Part shown: in pieces, positions 8,651-16,357 of the stretch
Numbering within the stretch: the stretch's first letter is position 1
Layout of the letters: the number at the start of each line of letters is the position of its first letter
Source: Hyphomicrobiales bacterium
GTDB lineage: Bacteria; Pseudomonadota; Alphaproteobacteria; Rhizobiales; Aestuariivirgaceae
Assembly: GCA_016185245.1 (NCBI GenBank)
Contig: JACPNZ010000001.1
Location: forward strand, 1-64,000
Direction of reading: 5' to 3'
Length of the DNA: 64,000 nucleotides
The notes under the pieces: model-generated
What the model saw: only the letters and a program-made list of their open reading frames with translations
Told to the model about the DNA's origin: nothing
The model's database searches: none
Position numbers and translations under genes: made by a program

Positions 8651-10465
8651 TCAGTTTCCCTGGCCGATCGCGGCGGCCCGTGCCGGGTCATACCACCAGG
8701 TATCGACGAAGCCACGATCATATTTGGGTTTGATCGGTGGTCGGCCGAATTTGTCCCAGTAGGCTACCCAGAAGCTCGGCTTGTACCAGTTGGGCACCCA
8801 GAATTCCTCGGCCCGCAGCACCCGGTCGAGGGCCCGGCCGGCGGTGTCGAGTTCGGCGCGCGAGGTTGCCGCCACTACCTTCTCGATCAGGGCGTCGATG
8901 GCCGGACTCGCAACCCCCGACATGTTGTAGGAGCCAGGCGCCGACGCCGAGGCGGTGCCGAAGAAGATACGCAGGTCGGTTCCCGGCGTCACACCGGAGG
9001 AGAAGCGGCTCGAGATCACATCGAAATCGAAGGTATCGCGCCGTGACTGGTACTGGACATCGTCGACGCTGCGCACCACGGCATCGACGCCGAGCAACTT
9101 AAGGTTCTGCACATAGGGGCCGAGGATGCGCTCGAAGACCGGCGAGTCGATGAGGAACTCGATGGCCAAGGTTTCACCGTTGGCGCTGCGACGGAGATTG
9201 CCGTCGAGCTTCCAACCGGCCTGGTCGAGCAGGGCGGAGGCCTGGCGTAGCAGCTTGCGATCGTGGCCCGAGCCATCGCTTACCGGCGGCACTTCCGGCA
9301 GGCCGAAGACCTCGGGCCGCAGCTTGTCGCGCAACGGTTCGAGCAGGGCCAATTCGGCCGCCGACGGCGGGCCCTTGGCCTTGAGCGGTGACATCTCGAA
9401 GAAGCTCGCGGTGCGGGTATAGAAACCATGGAACAGATTGATGTTCGACCATTCAAAATCGAACGCCAGGTTCAACGCCTTGCGCACTCTTATGTCCTGG
9501 AACTTGGCCCGCCGCAGATTGAGAAAGAAGCCCTGGGCGCCCGACGGCGTCTCGTCCGGCAGTTCGAGCTTGAGAACGCGGCCATCCTGCAGCGCCGGAA
9601 AGTCATAGGCCGTGGCCCAGTCGCGCGAGGAATATTCCTCGCGGAGATCGAGCACGCCGGCCTTCAATGCCTCAAGTCCAGCGGTCCGGTCGCGGAAATA
9701 GTCGAAGCGCACCTCGTCGAAATTGTAGTGGCCGCGGTTGACCGGCAGGTCCTTGGCCCAGTAGTCGGCGCGCCGGCCGTAGGTTACATACTCGCCGGCG
9801 CGAAAGTCCTTGATCCGATAGGGCCCCGAGCCGAGCGGCGGCTCGAGACTCGAAGCGGCGAAGTCACGGGTGGCATAGAAGGCCTTGGAAAAGATCGGCA
9901 GCCCGGCGATGGTGAGCGGCAGATCGCGCGCATTGTCACCGGTGAAACGGTAGCGGACCGAATAGGGACCGAGAACGTCGCAGCCCGCCACCTCTCTGAT
10001 GGTGAGGCGGATGCGCTCATGGCCCTTGGTGGAGAGAAGCCGGAAACTGTCGCAGACATCCTCGGCGGTCAGCGCCGAGCCATCGGCAAATTTCGCTTCG
10101 GGACGGAGCGCGAAGGTAACGCTCATGCGGTCGGCGGCGAGGTCGGCCGTTTTGGCCACGAGTGCGTAGACGGCATCGGGCTCGTCCATGGCCCGCGCCA
10201 TCAGCGTGTCGAACATCAGTTCATAGCCTTGAACCGGATCGCCCTTGAGAATGTAGCCGTTGAAGCTGTCGTAGCTATCGCCCGGAGTTGGGCCGATCGG
10301 GGCGATGCGGCCGCCCTTTGGGGCATTGGGGTTCACATAGTCGAAATGGCCGAAACCGTCCGGATATTTGAGATCGCCGAACACCGAGAGCCCGTGCCTT
10401 GGTTCGGCCAATGCGGCGCCGGCGGTGACGACGAGGAGAGCGGCGGCGAAGGCCTGCCGCATCAT
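8651..10465 (-). CDS. yejA: Periplasmic peptide-binding protein, YejA type (Sec signal)
   Basis: A 604-residue extracytoplasmic solute-binding protein of family 5. The start chosen is the ATG ending at 10465, which overlaps the stop of the upstream paralogue by 4 bases (ATGA). It gives a standard Sec signal, MMRQAFAAALLVVTAGAALA, ending at ALAEP. The mature part begins with the YejA-type region containing FDYVNPNAPKGG. It is the second of two adjacent binding-protein genes; both share the same opening motif but differ widely elsewhere, so they may bind different peptides. The partner permeases follow directly. Confidence 0.9.
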   Translation of the reverse strand: MMRQAFAAALLVVTAGAALAEPRHGLSVFGDLKYPDGFGHFDYVNPNAPKGGRIAPIGPTPGDSYDSFNGYILKGDPVQGYELMFDTLMARAMDEPDAVYALVAKTADLAADRMSVTFALRPEAKFADGSALTAEDVCDSFRLLSTKGHERIRLTIREVAGCDVLGPYSVRYRFTGDNARDLPLTIAGLPIFSKAFYATRDFAASSLEPPLGSGPYRIKDFRAGEYVTYGRRADYWAKDLPVNRGHYNFDEVRFDYFRDRTAGLEALKAGVLDLREEYSSRDWATAYDFPALQDGRVLKLELPDETPSGAQGFFLNLRRAKFQDIRVRKALNLAFDFEWSNINLFHGFYTRTASFFEMSPLKAKGPPSAAELALLEPLRDKLRPEVFGLPEVPPVSDGSGHDRKLLRQASALLDQAGWKLDGNLRRSANGETLAIEFLIDSPVFERILGPYVQNLKLLGVDAVVRSVDDVQYQSRRDTFDFDVISSRFSSGVTPGTDLRIFFGTASASAPGSYNMSGVASPAIDALIEKVVAATSRAELDTAGRALDRVLRAEEFWVPNWYKPSFWVAYWDKFGRPPIKPKYDRGFVDTWWYDPARAAAIGQGN

Positions 10466-12321
10466 TGACCGGCAACCTTCCTGGCCTTGGCCTCGTCCCA
10501 CCACCAGATAGACGGGAAGCCGTCGGAATAATCGGGCAGCTTGTCAGGCCGGGCGAAACGGTCCCAGCGGGCGGTGCGTTCGTAGGGGATATACCACATC
10601 GGCACCACATAGTGGTTCCACATGAGCGCCCGGTCGAGGGCACGGCTGGCGGTGATCAGGCTCGGCCGGTCCTTGACGAAGATGATCTTGTCGATGATCC
10701 GGTCGATGGCCGGATTGGCGATGCCAACATAATTGCGGCTGCCATTGCGGGCCGCCGCCTCGCTGCCCCAGAAATCGCGCTGTTCGTTGCCGGGCGACAG
10801 GGATTGGCCCCAGTTGCCGACGATCACGTCATAGTCAAAGGTCTGAGTCTGGCGCTCGTACTGGGCGCTGTCGATGGTCTTGATCGTCGCGGTGATGCCG
10901 AGCAGTTCGAGTTGTTGCTGGTAGGGCAGGGCGATCCTCTCGAACAACGGGGAATCGAGCAGGAACTCGATGGCGAAGGATTCGCCGGCGGCATTCCTGA
11001 GTACCGACTTGGCGCCGTCCTGGGTCACCGTCCAGCCGGCCTCGGCAAGCAACCTGGAAGCTTCGCGCAAATTCTTGCGACGGTCCTGGGCCGTGGCATT
11101 CACCGGATTGGTGTATTCGGTGGTGAACACCTCCGGCGGCAATCGATCCTTGAGCGGCGTCAGGATTGCCAGCTCCTCGGGCGACGGCAACCCCTTCGCC
11201 TCCATCTCGGAATTGTTGAAATAGCTGCGTGAGCGGATGTACTGGCCGTAGAACAGATTGGTATTGGCCCACTCGAAGTCGAAAGCGAAGTTGAGGGCCC
11301 GGCGCACCCGCGGATCCTTGAACTTGTCGCGGCGGATATTGAGAGCCCAGGACTGCATGCCCTGGACTTGCTTGAGTTCGATCTTCTCCTGCACCACGCG
11401 GCCCGACTTTATCGCCGGAAAATCATAGCCGGTGGCCCAGGTCTTGGAACTCGTCTCGGTACGCCAGTCGAACTGGTCGCCCTTGAAGGCCTCGAAGGCG
11501 ACATTGGCGTCGCGGAAATAGATGTATTCGATCTCGTCGATGTTGTTGCTGCCGATATTGACCGGCAGGTCTTTGCCCCAATAGTCCTCGACCCGTTTCA
11601 TCTTCACCGACACGCCGTTTTTCACCTCGATCGCCCGGTAGGGGCCCGAGGATAGTGGCACTTCGAGCGAGCTCTCCTTGATGTCGCGCTGGCGCCCCTT
11701 GTCGTCCTTGCCCGTCCACCAGTGCTTCGGCAGAACGGGAAGCTGGCCGGTGATCAGCGGCAGTTCGCGGTTGCCAGCTTCGGTGAAGCTGAAAGTCACT
11801 TCATTGTCGCCGGTCTGCTCGGCCTTGGCGACATTCTTGTAGTAGGAATTGTAGAACGGATTGGCGTCACGGAGCGCCTGCATACTCCAGATCACGTCGT
11901 CGGGCGTCATCGGCTGGGCATCATGAAAGCGCGCTTCCGGCCTTAGCCGGTAGACGACCTGGGAGCGATCGTCCGGATGCCAAACGGAGGCGGCGACCAG
12001 GCCATATTCGGTCGAGGGTTCGTCGCGCGATGGCGCCAGGAGGGCTTCATTGTTCGCCCCCTGCCCGGTCTCACCCTTGTAAGTATAGGGGTTGAGATTG
12101 TCGAAAGACCCGATTATTCCGAAGCGCACCCGGCCGCCTTTCGGAGCCTCCGGGTTCACATAGTCGAAATGCTTGAAGTCCGGCCCGTACTTTATGTCGG
12201 TGAAGAGCGTCAGGGCATGGCGGAACTGGCGGTCATCGGCGTGGGCGAATTGAACTCCGAACAGCCTGGTGAGAGGCGACAGGCCAACGAGCTTGAGGAG
12301 GGATCTTCGGGAGAACGGCAT
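10462..12321 (-). CDS. Periplasmic peptide-binding protein, YejA type (twin-arginine signal)
   Basis: A 619-residue family 5 solute-binding protein, first gene of the yej operon. Its N-terminus reads MPFSRRSLLKLVGLSPLTRL, a good twin-arginine motif (SRRSLLK) followed by a short hydrophobic core, so export by the Tat route is predicted, unlike the Sec signal of the neighbouring paralogue. The mature protein has FDYVNPEAPKGGR near the start, shared with YejA. It is translationally coupled to the next gene through ATGA. Two binding proteins feeding one permease pair would widen the substrate range (inference). Confidence 0.88.
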   Translation of the reverse strand: MPFSRRSLLKLVGLSPLTRLFGVQFAHADDRQFRHALTLFTDIKYGPDFKHFDYVNPEAPKGGRVRFGIIGSFDNLNPYTYKGETGQGANNEALLAPSRDEPSTEYGLVAASVWHPDDRSQVVYRLRPEARFHDAQPMTPDDVIWSMQALRDANPFYNSYYKNVAKAEQTGDNEVTFSFTEAGNRELPLITGQLPVLPKHWWTGKDDKGRQRDIKESSLEVPLSSGPYRAIEVKNGVSVKMKRVEDYWGKDLPVNIGSNNIDEIEYIYFRDANVAFEAFKGDQFDWRTETSSKTWATGYDFPAIKSGRVVQEKIELKQVQGMQSWALNIRRDKFKDPRVRRALNFAFDFEWANTNLFYGQYIRSRSYFNNSEMEAKGLPSPEELAILTPLKDRLPPEVFTTEYTNPVNATAQDRRKNLREASRLLAEAGWTVTQDGAKSVLRNAAGESFAIEFLLDSPLFERIALPYQQQLELLGITATIKTIDSAQYERQTQTFDYDVIVGNWGQSLSPGNEQRDFWGSEAAARNGSRNYVGIANPAIDRIIDKIIFVKDRPSLITASRALDRALMWNHYVVPMWYIPYERTARWDRFARPDKLPDYSDGFPSIWWWDEAKARKVAGQ

Positions 12322-12383
12322 GGGTCTCGGCGCTCCGCAACTGATTCGGACCTAATCTTTACGCAAATGCGCGGCCAAAAGAA

Positions 12384-12410
12384 AACACCGGCGAGGGGCT
12401 TGCCGGTGTT
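12384..12410 (-). terminator. Rho-independent terminator after cycM
   Basis: A 9-bp perfect stem, aacaccggc and gccggtgtt, encloses a 9-base loop. Read on the minus strand it is followed by ttttctttt, giving a good U-tract. It lies 26 bases beyond the cytochrome c stop codon and upstream of the yej operon. Confidence 0.85.
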
Positions 12411-12435
12411 AATTCTTGCCAAAGATTGCGGCCGA

Positions 12436-12987
12436 TTATGGGTTCGGGAAGGGCACCTTGGTGTCGGCCAGCGTCGCCAGATAAGCGAGGAGATCGGCGC
12501 GGTCCTTGTCCTTGGCGATGCCGCCAAAGCTCATCTTGGTTCCCGGCACGTATTCCGACGGCTTCTTGAGGAAGGCGAAGAGTTTCTCATAGTTCCAAGG
12601 GTCACCCTTCTTGGAAGCCATGGCCTCCGAGTAGGCAAATCCTTCGTGGCCGGCGCGTAAACGCCCCACGATGCCCCACAGGTTGGGTCCGACCTTGTTG
12701 GGACCACCCTTGCTGAAGTCGTGGCAGCCGGCGCAGGGCTTGGCAACCGTCTCGCCCTTCTTGGGATCGGCGGCGGCCAAAAGCTTGCCCAGCGATTCGG
12801 CCGACTGCGCGGTCCCGGCATCCGTCCCGTCCGCCTGGGTCGCGGTTTCCGCCACCTCAATGACATAACCGGGCTTTTCCGGTCGTTCCGAGTTGTATAT
12901 GACCCCAGCCAGACTCTTGAGGCCGAAAACCATCAGCGCCGTTGCCAGAACGGCGCCGGCAATCTTGTTGAATTCGAAGCTGGACAT
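12436..12987 (-). CDS. cycM: Membrane-anchored class I cytochrome c, CycM-like
   Basis: A 183-residue c-type cytochrome. An uncleaved membrane anchor covers about residues 8-28, followed by a flexible linker of Ala, Thr, Gln and Asp. Haem attaches at CAGCH (C85, C88, H89) and the sixth ligand is most likely M152 in GTKMSFGG. This layout matches the CycM/cytochrome c552 proteins of Rhizobiales, which carry electrons from the bc1 complex to terminal oxidases on the periplasmic side. It is a single-gene unit with a terminator downstream and is divergent from kdsB across 114 bases. Confidence 0.9.
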   Translation of the reverse strand: MSSFEFNKIAGAVLATALMVFGLKSLAGVIYNSERPEKPGYVIEVAETATQADGTDAGTAQSAESLGKLLAAADPKKGETVAKPCAGCHDFSKGGPNKVGPNLWGIVGRLRAGHEGFAYSEAMASKKGDPWNYEKLFAFLKKPSEYVPGTKMSFGGIAKDKDRADLLAYLATLADTKVPFPNP

Positions 12988-13101
12988 GAAAGCTGTGACC
13001 CCTTGCGCCTCTTATCGGGCGCGGAAACTAATTGTTTCTCGGGCCCGCCGCAATACGTATAAGACGGGTCTGTGCAATTTGCCGCGCCGGGCCCCAAGTC
13101 C

Positions 13102-13851
13102 ATGATCGAAAACCAGAATACCATAGTCATAATCCCCGCCCGGATGGCCTCGACCAGGCTTCCGGGCAAGCCCATGGCCGATATTCACGGCGAGCCGATG
13201 ATCGTGCATGTATGGCGTCGAGCGCTCGAGGCCAATGTCGGGCAGGTGCTGGTGGCGGCGGCCGAGAACGAGATCGCCGAGGCGATCAGGGCCCGAGGCG
13301 GCGATGCCATTGTCACCACCCCCAGCCTGCCGTCCGGATCGGACCGCATCACCGAGGCCCTGCGTCTGCGCGATCCCGGTGGGCGCTTCCGCTTCATCGT
13401 TAACCTGCAAGGTGATCTTCCGACCATCGATGCCTTGTCGATCCGTCGCTGCCTTGCCGGCCTCGTCAACGAGGCGGCCGACATATCGACCGTAGCGGCC
13501 CGCATCGAAGCTTACGCCGATGCCGTCAATCCCGATATCGTCAAGGCCATAGCGCCGCTGGGCGAGGATCGGGAGGTGGCCTTTGCCCGCGATTTCGTCC
13601 GCCAGCTGCAACCCGGTCAGGACCCCCCCTACTGGCACCACATCGGCGTTTATGCCTACAAGCGTGACGCGCTCGAGCGCTTCGTTTCGCTGCCGGTCAG
13701 CGCGCGGGAGGCCGAGCGCCGGCTGGAGCAGATGCGGGCCCTCGACGAGGGGATGCGGATCGTCGTGGTCAGGGTCGAAACCGTGCCGCTCGGTGTCGAC
13801 ACGCCTGCCGACCTGGAGACCGCCCGACAGCTGCTGAGGAAACCCGCATGA
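13102..13851 (+). CDS. kdsB: CMP-KDO synthetase (3-deoxy-manno-octulosonate cytidylyltransferase)
   Basis: A 249-residue cytosolic enzyme that couples CTP and KDO to give CMP-KDO for lipopolysaccharide core synthesis. The N-terminal nucleotide-binding signature IIPARMASTRLPGKPM is intact, as is the SGSDRITEA region and the NLQGDLPTI acidic motif. The ATG at 13102 gives the usual length (245-250); an in-frame TTG-type start 30 bases upstream would add an atypical leader. It overlaps pheA by 4 bases (ATGA), so the two are co-expressed. Confidence 0.93.
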   Translation: MIENQNTIVIIPARMASTRLPGKPMADIHGEPMIVHVWRRALEANVGQVLVAAAENEIAEAIRARGGDAIVTTPSLPSGSDRITEALRLRDPGGRFRFIVNLQGDLPTIDALSIRRCLAGLVNEAADISTVAARIEAYADAVNPDIVKAIAPLGEDREVAFARDFVRQLQPGQDPPYWHHIGVYAYKRDALERFVSLPVSAREAERRLEQMRALDEGMRIVVVRVETVPLGVDTPADLETARQLLRKPA

Positions 13852-14714
13852 CCCCGAAGATCGCCTATCAGGGCGAGCCCGGCGCCAATTCCCATATTGC
13901 CTGCATCGAGGCCTATCCCAGCCACCAGCCGATGGCCTGCGGTACCTTTGAGGATGCCTTCCAGGCAGTCAAGGACGGCGAGGCAGCACTCGCCATGATC
14001 CCCATCGACAATTCGGTGGCAGGCCGCGTCGCCGATATCCATCACCTGATGCCGCGCGCCAATCTTCACATCGTCGGCGAGCATTTTCTGCGGGTGCATC
14101 ACCAGCTGATGGTCGTGCCGGGTGCCGATCGAAACGGCATTGCCTCGGTGCACAGTCATGTGCACGCCCTGGGCCAGTGCCGCAAGGTGATCCGTGAACT
14201 GAAGATCAGGCCGATAGTCGCCGCCGACACCGCGGGAGCGGCCCGTGAACTCTCCGAGACCCGCGACCCGACGCGGGCGGTGATCGCCACGGCACTGGCG
14301 GCGGAAATCTACGGGCTCGAGATCATCCGCAATGACGTCGAGGACGAGGCCCACAATACCACCCGCTTCGTCATCCTCTCGGCCGACCGTCTGGATGCCG
14401 AGGCCGAGGCAGCGCCGGTCGTGACCAGTTTCGTCTTCCGGGTGCGCAACGTTCCCGCCGCTCTCTACAAGGCGATGGGCGGCTTTGCCACCAATGGCGT
14501 CAACATGACCAAACTCGAATCCTACCAGCTCGAGGGCCAGTTCTCGGCGACGCAATTCTATGCCGATATCGAAGGCCATCCGGCCGACCGCAACGTGCGG
14601 CTGGCGCTGGAGGAACTGGAGTTCTTCACCAGCTATGTGCGGATCCTGGGGGTCTACAGGGCGAGCCCGTTCCGGGCCGAAATCGCCAGGCGCATGCAGC
14701 CTCAGGAGGACTGA
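13848..14714 (+). CDS. pheA: Prephenate dehydratase with ACT domain
   Basis: A 288-residue monofunctional prephenate dehydratase, converting prephenate to phenylpyruvate in phenylalanine synthesis. The catalytic motif TTRF is seen in HNTTRFVIL, and the periplasmic-binding-like fold starts with IAYQGEPGANSH. A C-terminal ACT regulatory domain begins near residue 187 (VTSFVFRVRNVPAALYKA) with the ligand loop NMTKLES, so phenylalanine feedback inhibition is expected. No chorismate mutase domain is present. It is translationally coupled to kdsB, and its last 13 bases overlap the convergent nudC. Confidence 0.93.
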   Translation: MTPKIAYQGEPGANSHIACIEAYPSHQPMACGTFEDAFQAVKDGEAALAMIPIDNSVAGRVADIHHLMPRANLHIVGEHFLRVHHQLMVVPGADRNGIASVHSHVHALGQCRKVIRELKIRPIVAADTAGAARELSETRDPTRAVIATALAAEIYGLEIIRNDVEDEAHNTTRFVILSADRLDAEAEAAPVVTSFVFRVRNVPAALYKAMGGFATNGVNMTKLESYQLEGQFSATQFYADIEGHPADRNVRLALEELEFFTSYVRILGVYRASPFRAEIARRMQPQED

Positions 14715-15457
14715 AGTGCGGTCCTGACCAGGAGATGGGCAATGGCCATGGGGTTGGTTGCCCACAGGCCTTGCGGATGCCGGCGCTCCACCATCAGCAG
14801 CACTTCGGCGGCGGGAATCCAGCGGGCGTCTTCCAGCTCTCTCGCGTCGATTGAGATCGTGTCGGACAGCGCCTCGCCGATCAAGCCGATCATCAAGCTG
14901 GCAGGAAAGGGCCAGGGCTGGCTCGCCACATACTGGACGTCGCCGATGCGGATGCCCGATTCCTCGAAGACTTCGCGCCGAGCCGCCTGCTCGATGGTTT
15001 CACCCGGCTCGATGAAGCCGGCCAGAGCCGAATACATGCCCGACGCCCAGCTGGTCTGGCGTCCCAACAGGATGCGCCCCCGGTGGCGCGCCACGATGAT
15101 GATGACTGGATCGGTACGGGGGAAATGGTCGGCGTTGCAGGAGGGGCAATGGCGGCGGTAGCCGGCATCGGCGATTTCGTTGCGGCCGCCGCAGTTCGAG
15201 CAGTAGGTTCGCCGCTCGTGCCAGTGGATAAGCGAGCGGGCCTGGGCGAGAAGACCCAATTGCCAGTCGGGCAAGACTTCCTCGAGCGCCAGGCTGCGCA
15301 GGTCCTTGAGGTTTTCCGCATGGGTCGAACGGCAGGCGAACCAAGGCTCGCGGTTCCCGTCGATGCCCAGGAATACTACAATCTCACCAGCTGCCGGAAG
15401 CGAAGTGACAAGTCCATTGCCGTCGACCACGGTCTTGTCGCCGTTGATATGCACCAT
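14702..15457 (-). CDS. nudC: NAD+ diphosphatase (NudC-type Nudix hydrolase), start uncertain
   Basis: From the internal ATG the protein has 251 residues. A zinc ribbon is formed by CSNCGG and CPSCNA (four Cys), followed by the FPRTDPVIIIV motif and a full Nudix box, GFIEPGETIEQAARREVFEESGI in several blocks, including REVFEESG. NudC hydrolyses NAD(H) and removes NAD caps from RNA. Coding similarity continues upstream of this ATG: the same frame stays open to 15625 and contains YIGNSLDRCANERSDGSWL, which resembles the N-terminus of alphaproteobacterial NudC. No ATG, GTG or TTG occurs there; a CTG at 15562-15560 is placed about right. The 251-residue form may therefore be short of the true start. 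Confidence 0.88.
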   Translation of the reverse strand: MVHINGDKTVVDGNGLVTSLPAAGEIVVFLGIDGNREPWFACRSTHAENLKDLRSLALEEVLPDWQLGLLAQARSLIHWHERRTYCSNCGGRNEIADAGYRRHCPSCNADHFPRTDPVIIIVARHRGRILLGRQTSWASGMYSALAGFIEPGETIEQAARREVFEESGIRIGDVQYVASQPWPFPASLMIGLIGEALSDTISIDARELEDARWIPAAEVLLMVERRHPQGLWATNPMAIAHLLVRTALQSS

Positions 15458-15581
15458 GCGGGCGGTGGGTGCGTTACGCCTGGCGGACAGCCAAGAGCCA
15501 TCACTGCGCTCATTGGCGCAGCGATCGAGAGAATTGCCAATGTAGGCAAGGGGTCGTGTCAGGGTGCGGCACCAAAGCGGA

Positions 15582-15608
15582 CGCGCCGGAAGAACTTCTT
15601 CCGGCGCG
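15582..15608 (-). terminator. Strong hairpin between the MerR gene and nudC
   Basis: A 13-bp perfect inverted repeat, cgcgccggaagaa and ttcttccggcgcg, is separated by a single C (a real loop of 3-5 bases). It lies 18 bases after the stop of the minus-strand MerR gene. On the minus strand it is not followed by a proper T-run, so it may attenuate rather than fully terminate, and it sits just before the likely true start of nudC. Confidence 0.55.
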
Positions 15609-15625
15609 TCAGGGATGTTCCAGGC

Positions 15626-16066
15626 TCAAGCGCCAGCGGCAGCCTTGGGCTGGGCCGCCTCGCGCTCCTTGAGCATGCCGTCGACGACAACGACGGTGCG
15701 CTCCAGATCGGCGATCGCATCCTCAAGCTCGATCCGCTGCTGGCGCAGCGCCTCCAGACGCTCGCGCATCTTGGTCGAGGCAATGCGCAGCTGGGTGAGC
15801 TGACCGTCACGAAGATTGTAGAGATCGAGCATCTCCTTGATCTCTTCCAGGGCAAAGCCAACTCTCTTGCCGCGCAGAATGAGTTGCAAGCGGGCCCGAT
15901 CGCGATAGCTGAACAGCCTGGTCCAGCCGCGCCGGGCCGGATGCAGCAGCCCCTTCTGTTCGTAGAATCGCAGGGTACGAGGCGTCACACCGAATTCCCG
16001 GCAAAGTTCAGTGATCGAGTAGGTGCGGTCGCGATGCGACCTCTCTTTGTTGTCGGTTGTGATCAT
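15626..16066 (-). CDS. MerR family transcriptional regulator
   Basis: A 146-residue regulator. The N-terminal winged helix-turn-helix starts YSITELCREFGVTPRTLRFYEQKGLL, the standard MerR recognition element. A long coiled-coil helix follows (about residues 85-130), and the C-terminus lacks the cysteines of metal sensors. The start at 16066 is supported by GGAG nine bases upstream; a longer open frame exists but has no better site. Similar short MerR proteins in Rhizobiales control fatty acid or branched-chain amino acid breakdown genes, but no such genes lie nearby, so the target is unknown. A hyphenated palindrome about 53 bases upstream may be its operator. Confidence 0.85.
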   Translation of the reverse strand: MITTDNKERSHRDRTYSITELCREFGVTPRTLRFYEQKGLLHPARRGWTRLFSYRDRARLQLILRGKRVGFALEEIKEMLDLYNLRDGQLTQLRIASTKMRERLEALRQQRIELEDAIADLERTVVVVDGMLKEREAAQPKAAAGA

Positions 16067-16118
16067 TTCATGTCTCCAGCATAATGCGTCCCCGAGGACA
16101 ACTGCCGGCCTCTCTAGA

Positions 16119-16134
16119 GTTACGTTTGCGTTAG
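16119..16134. promoter_or_regulatory. Possible MerR operator in the MerR/podJ divergent region
   Basis: The sequence gttacgtttgcgttag contains two half sites resembling TTACGT and CGTTA around a TT centre, two positions short of the symmetric TTACGTTTACGTAA. It lies about 53 bases upstream of the MerR start and 224 bases upstream of the PodJ-like gene. Assignment is by eye only. Confidence 0.25.
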
Positions 16135-16357
16135 GCTGGCCAGATCGCCGGTTCAATGCGACTGCACTGTGGTTTATCCATGGTCAACCGGCGGTCGATC
16201 AGCCCCCTCTGGAATTCCAATTCGCACCAAAGGATCAACCGCTTAACTGAATCTTTACCAAACCCGTTAACGAATGGACAGGGAAATCCCGCCATGTCGT
16301 TTCGTCGCATCCCCCGGATGGGTCGGCGCCAGGGTGGCAAGTTGAGAGAAAAAACCA

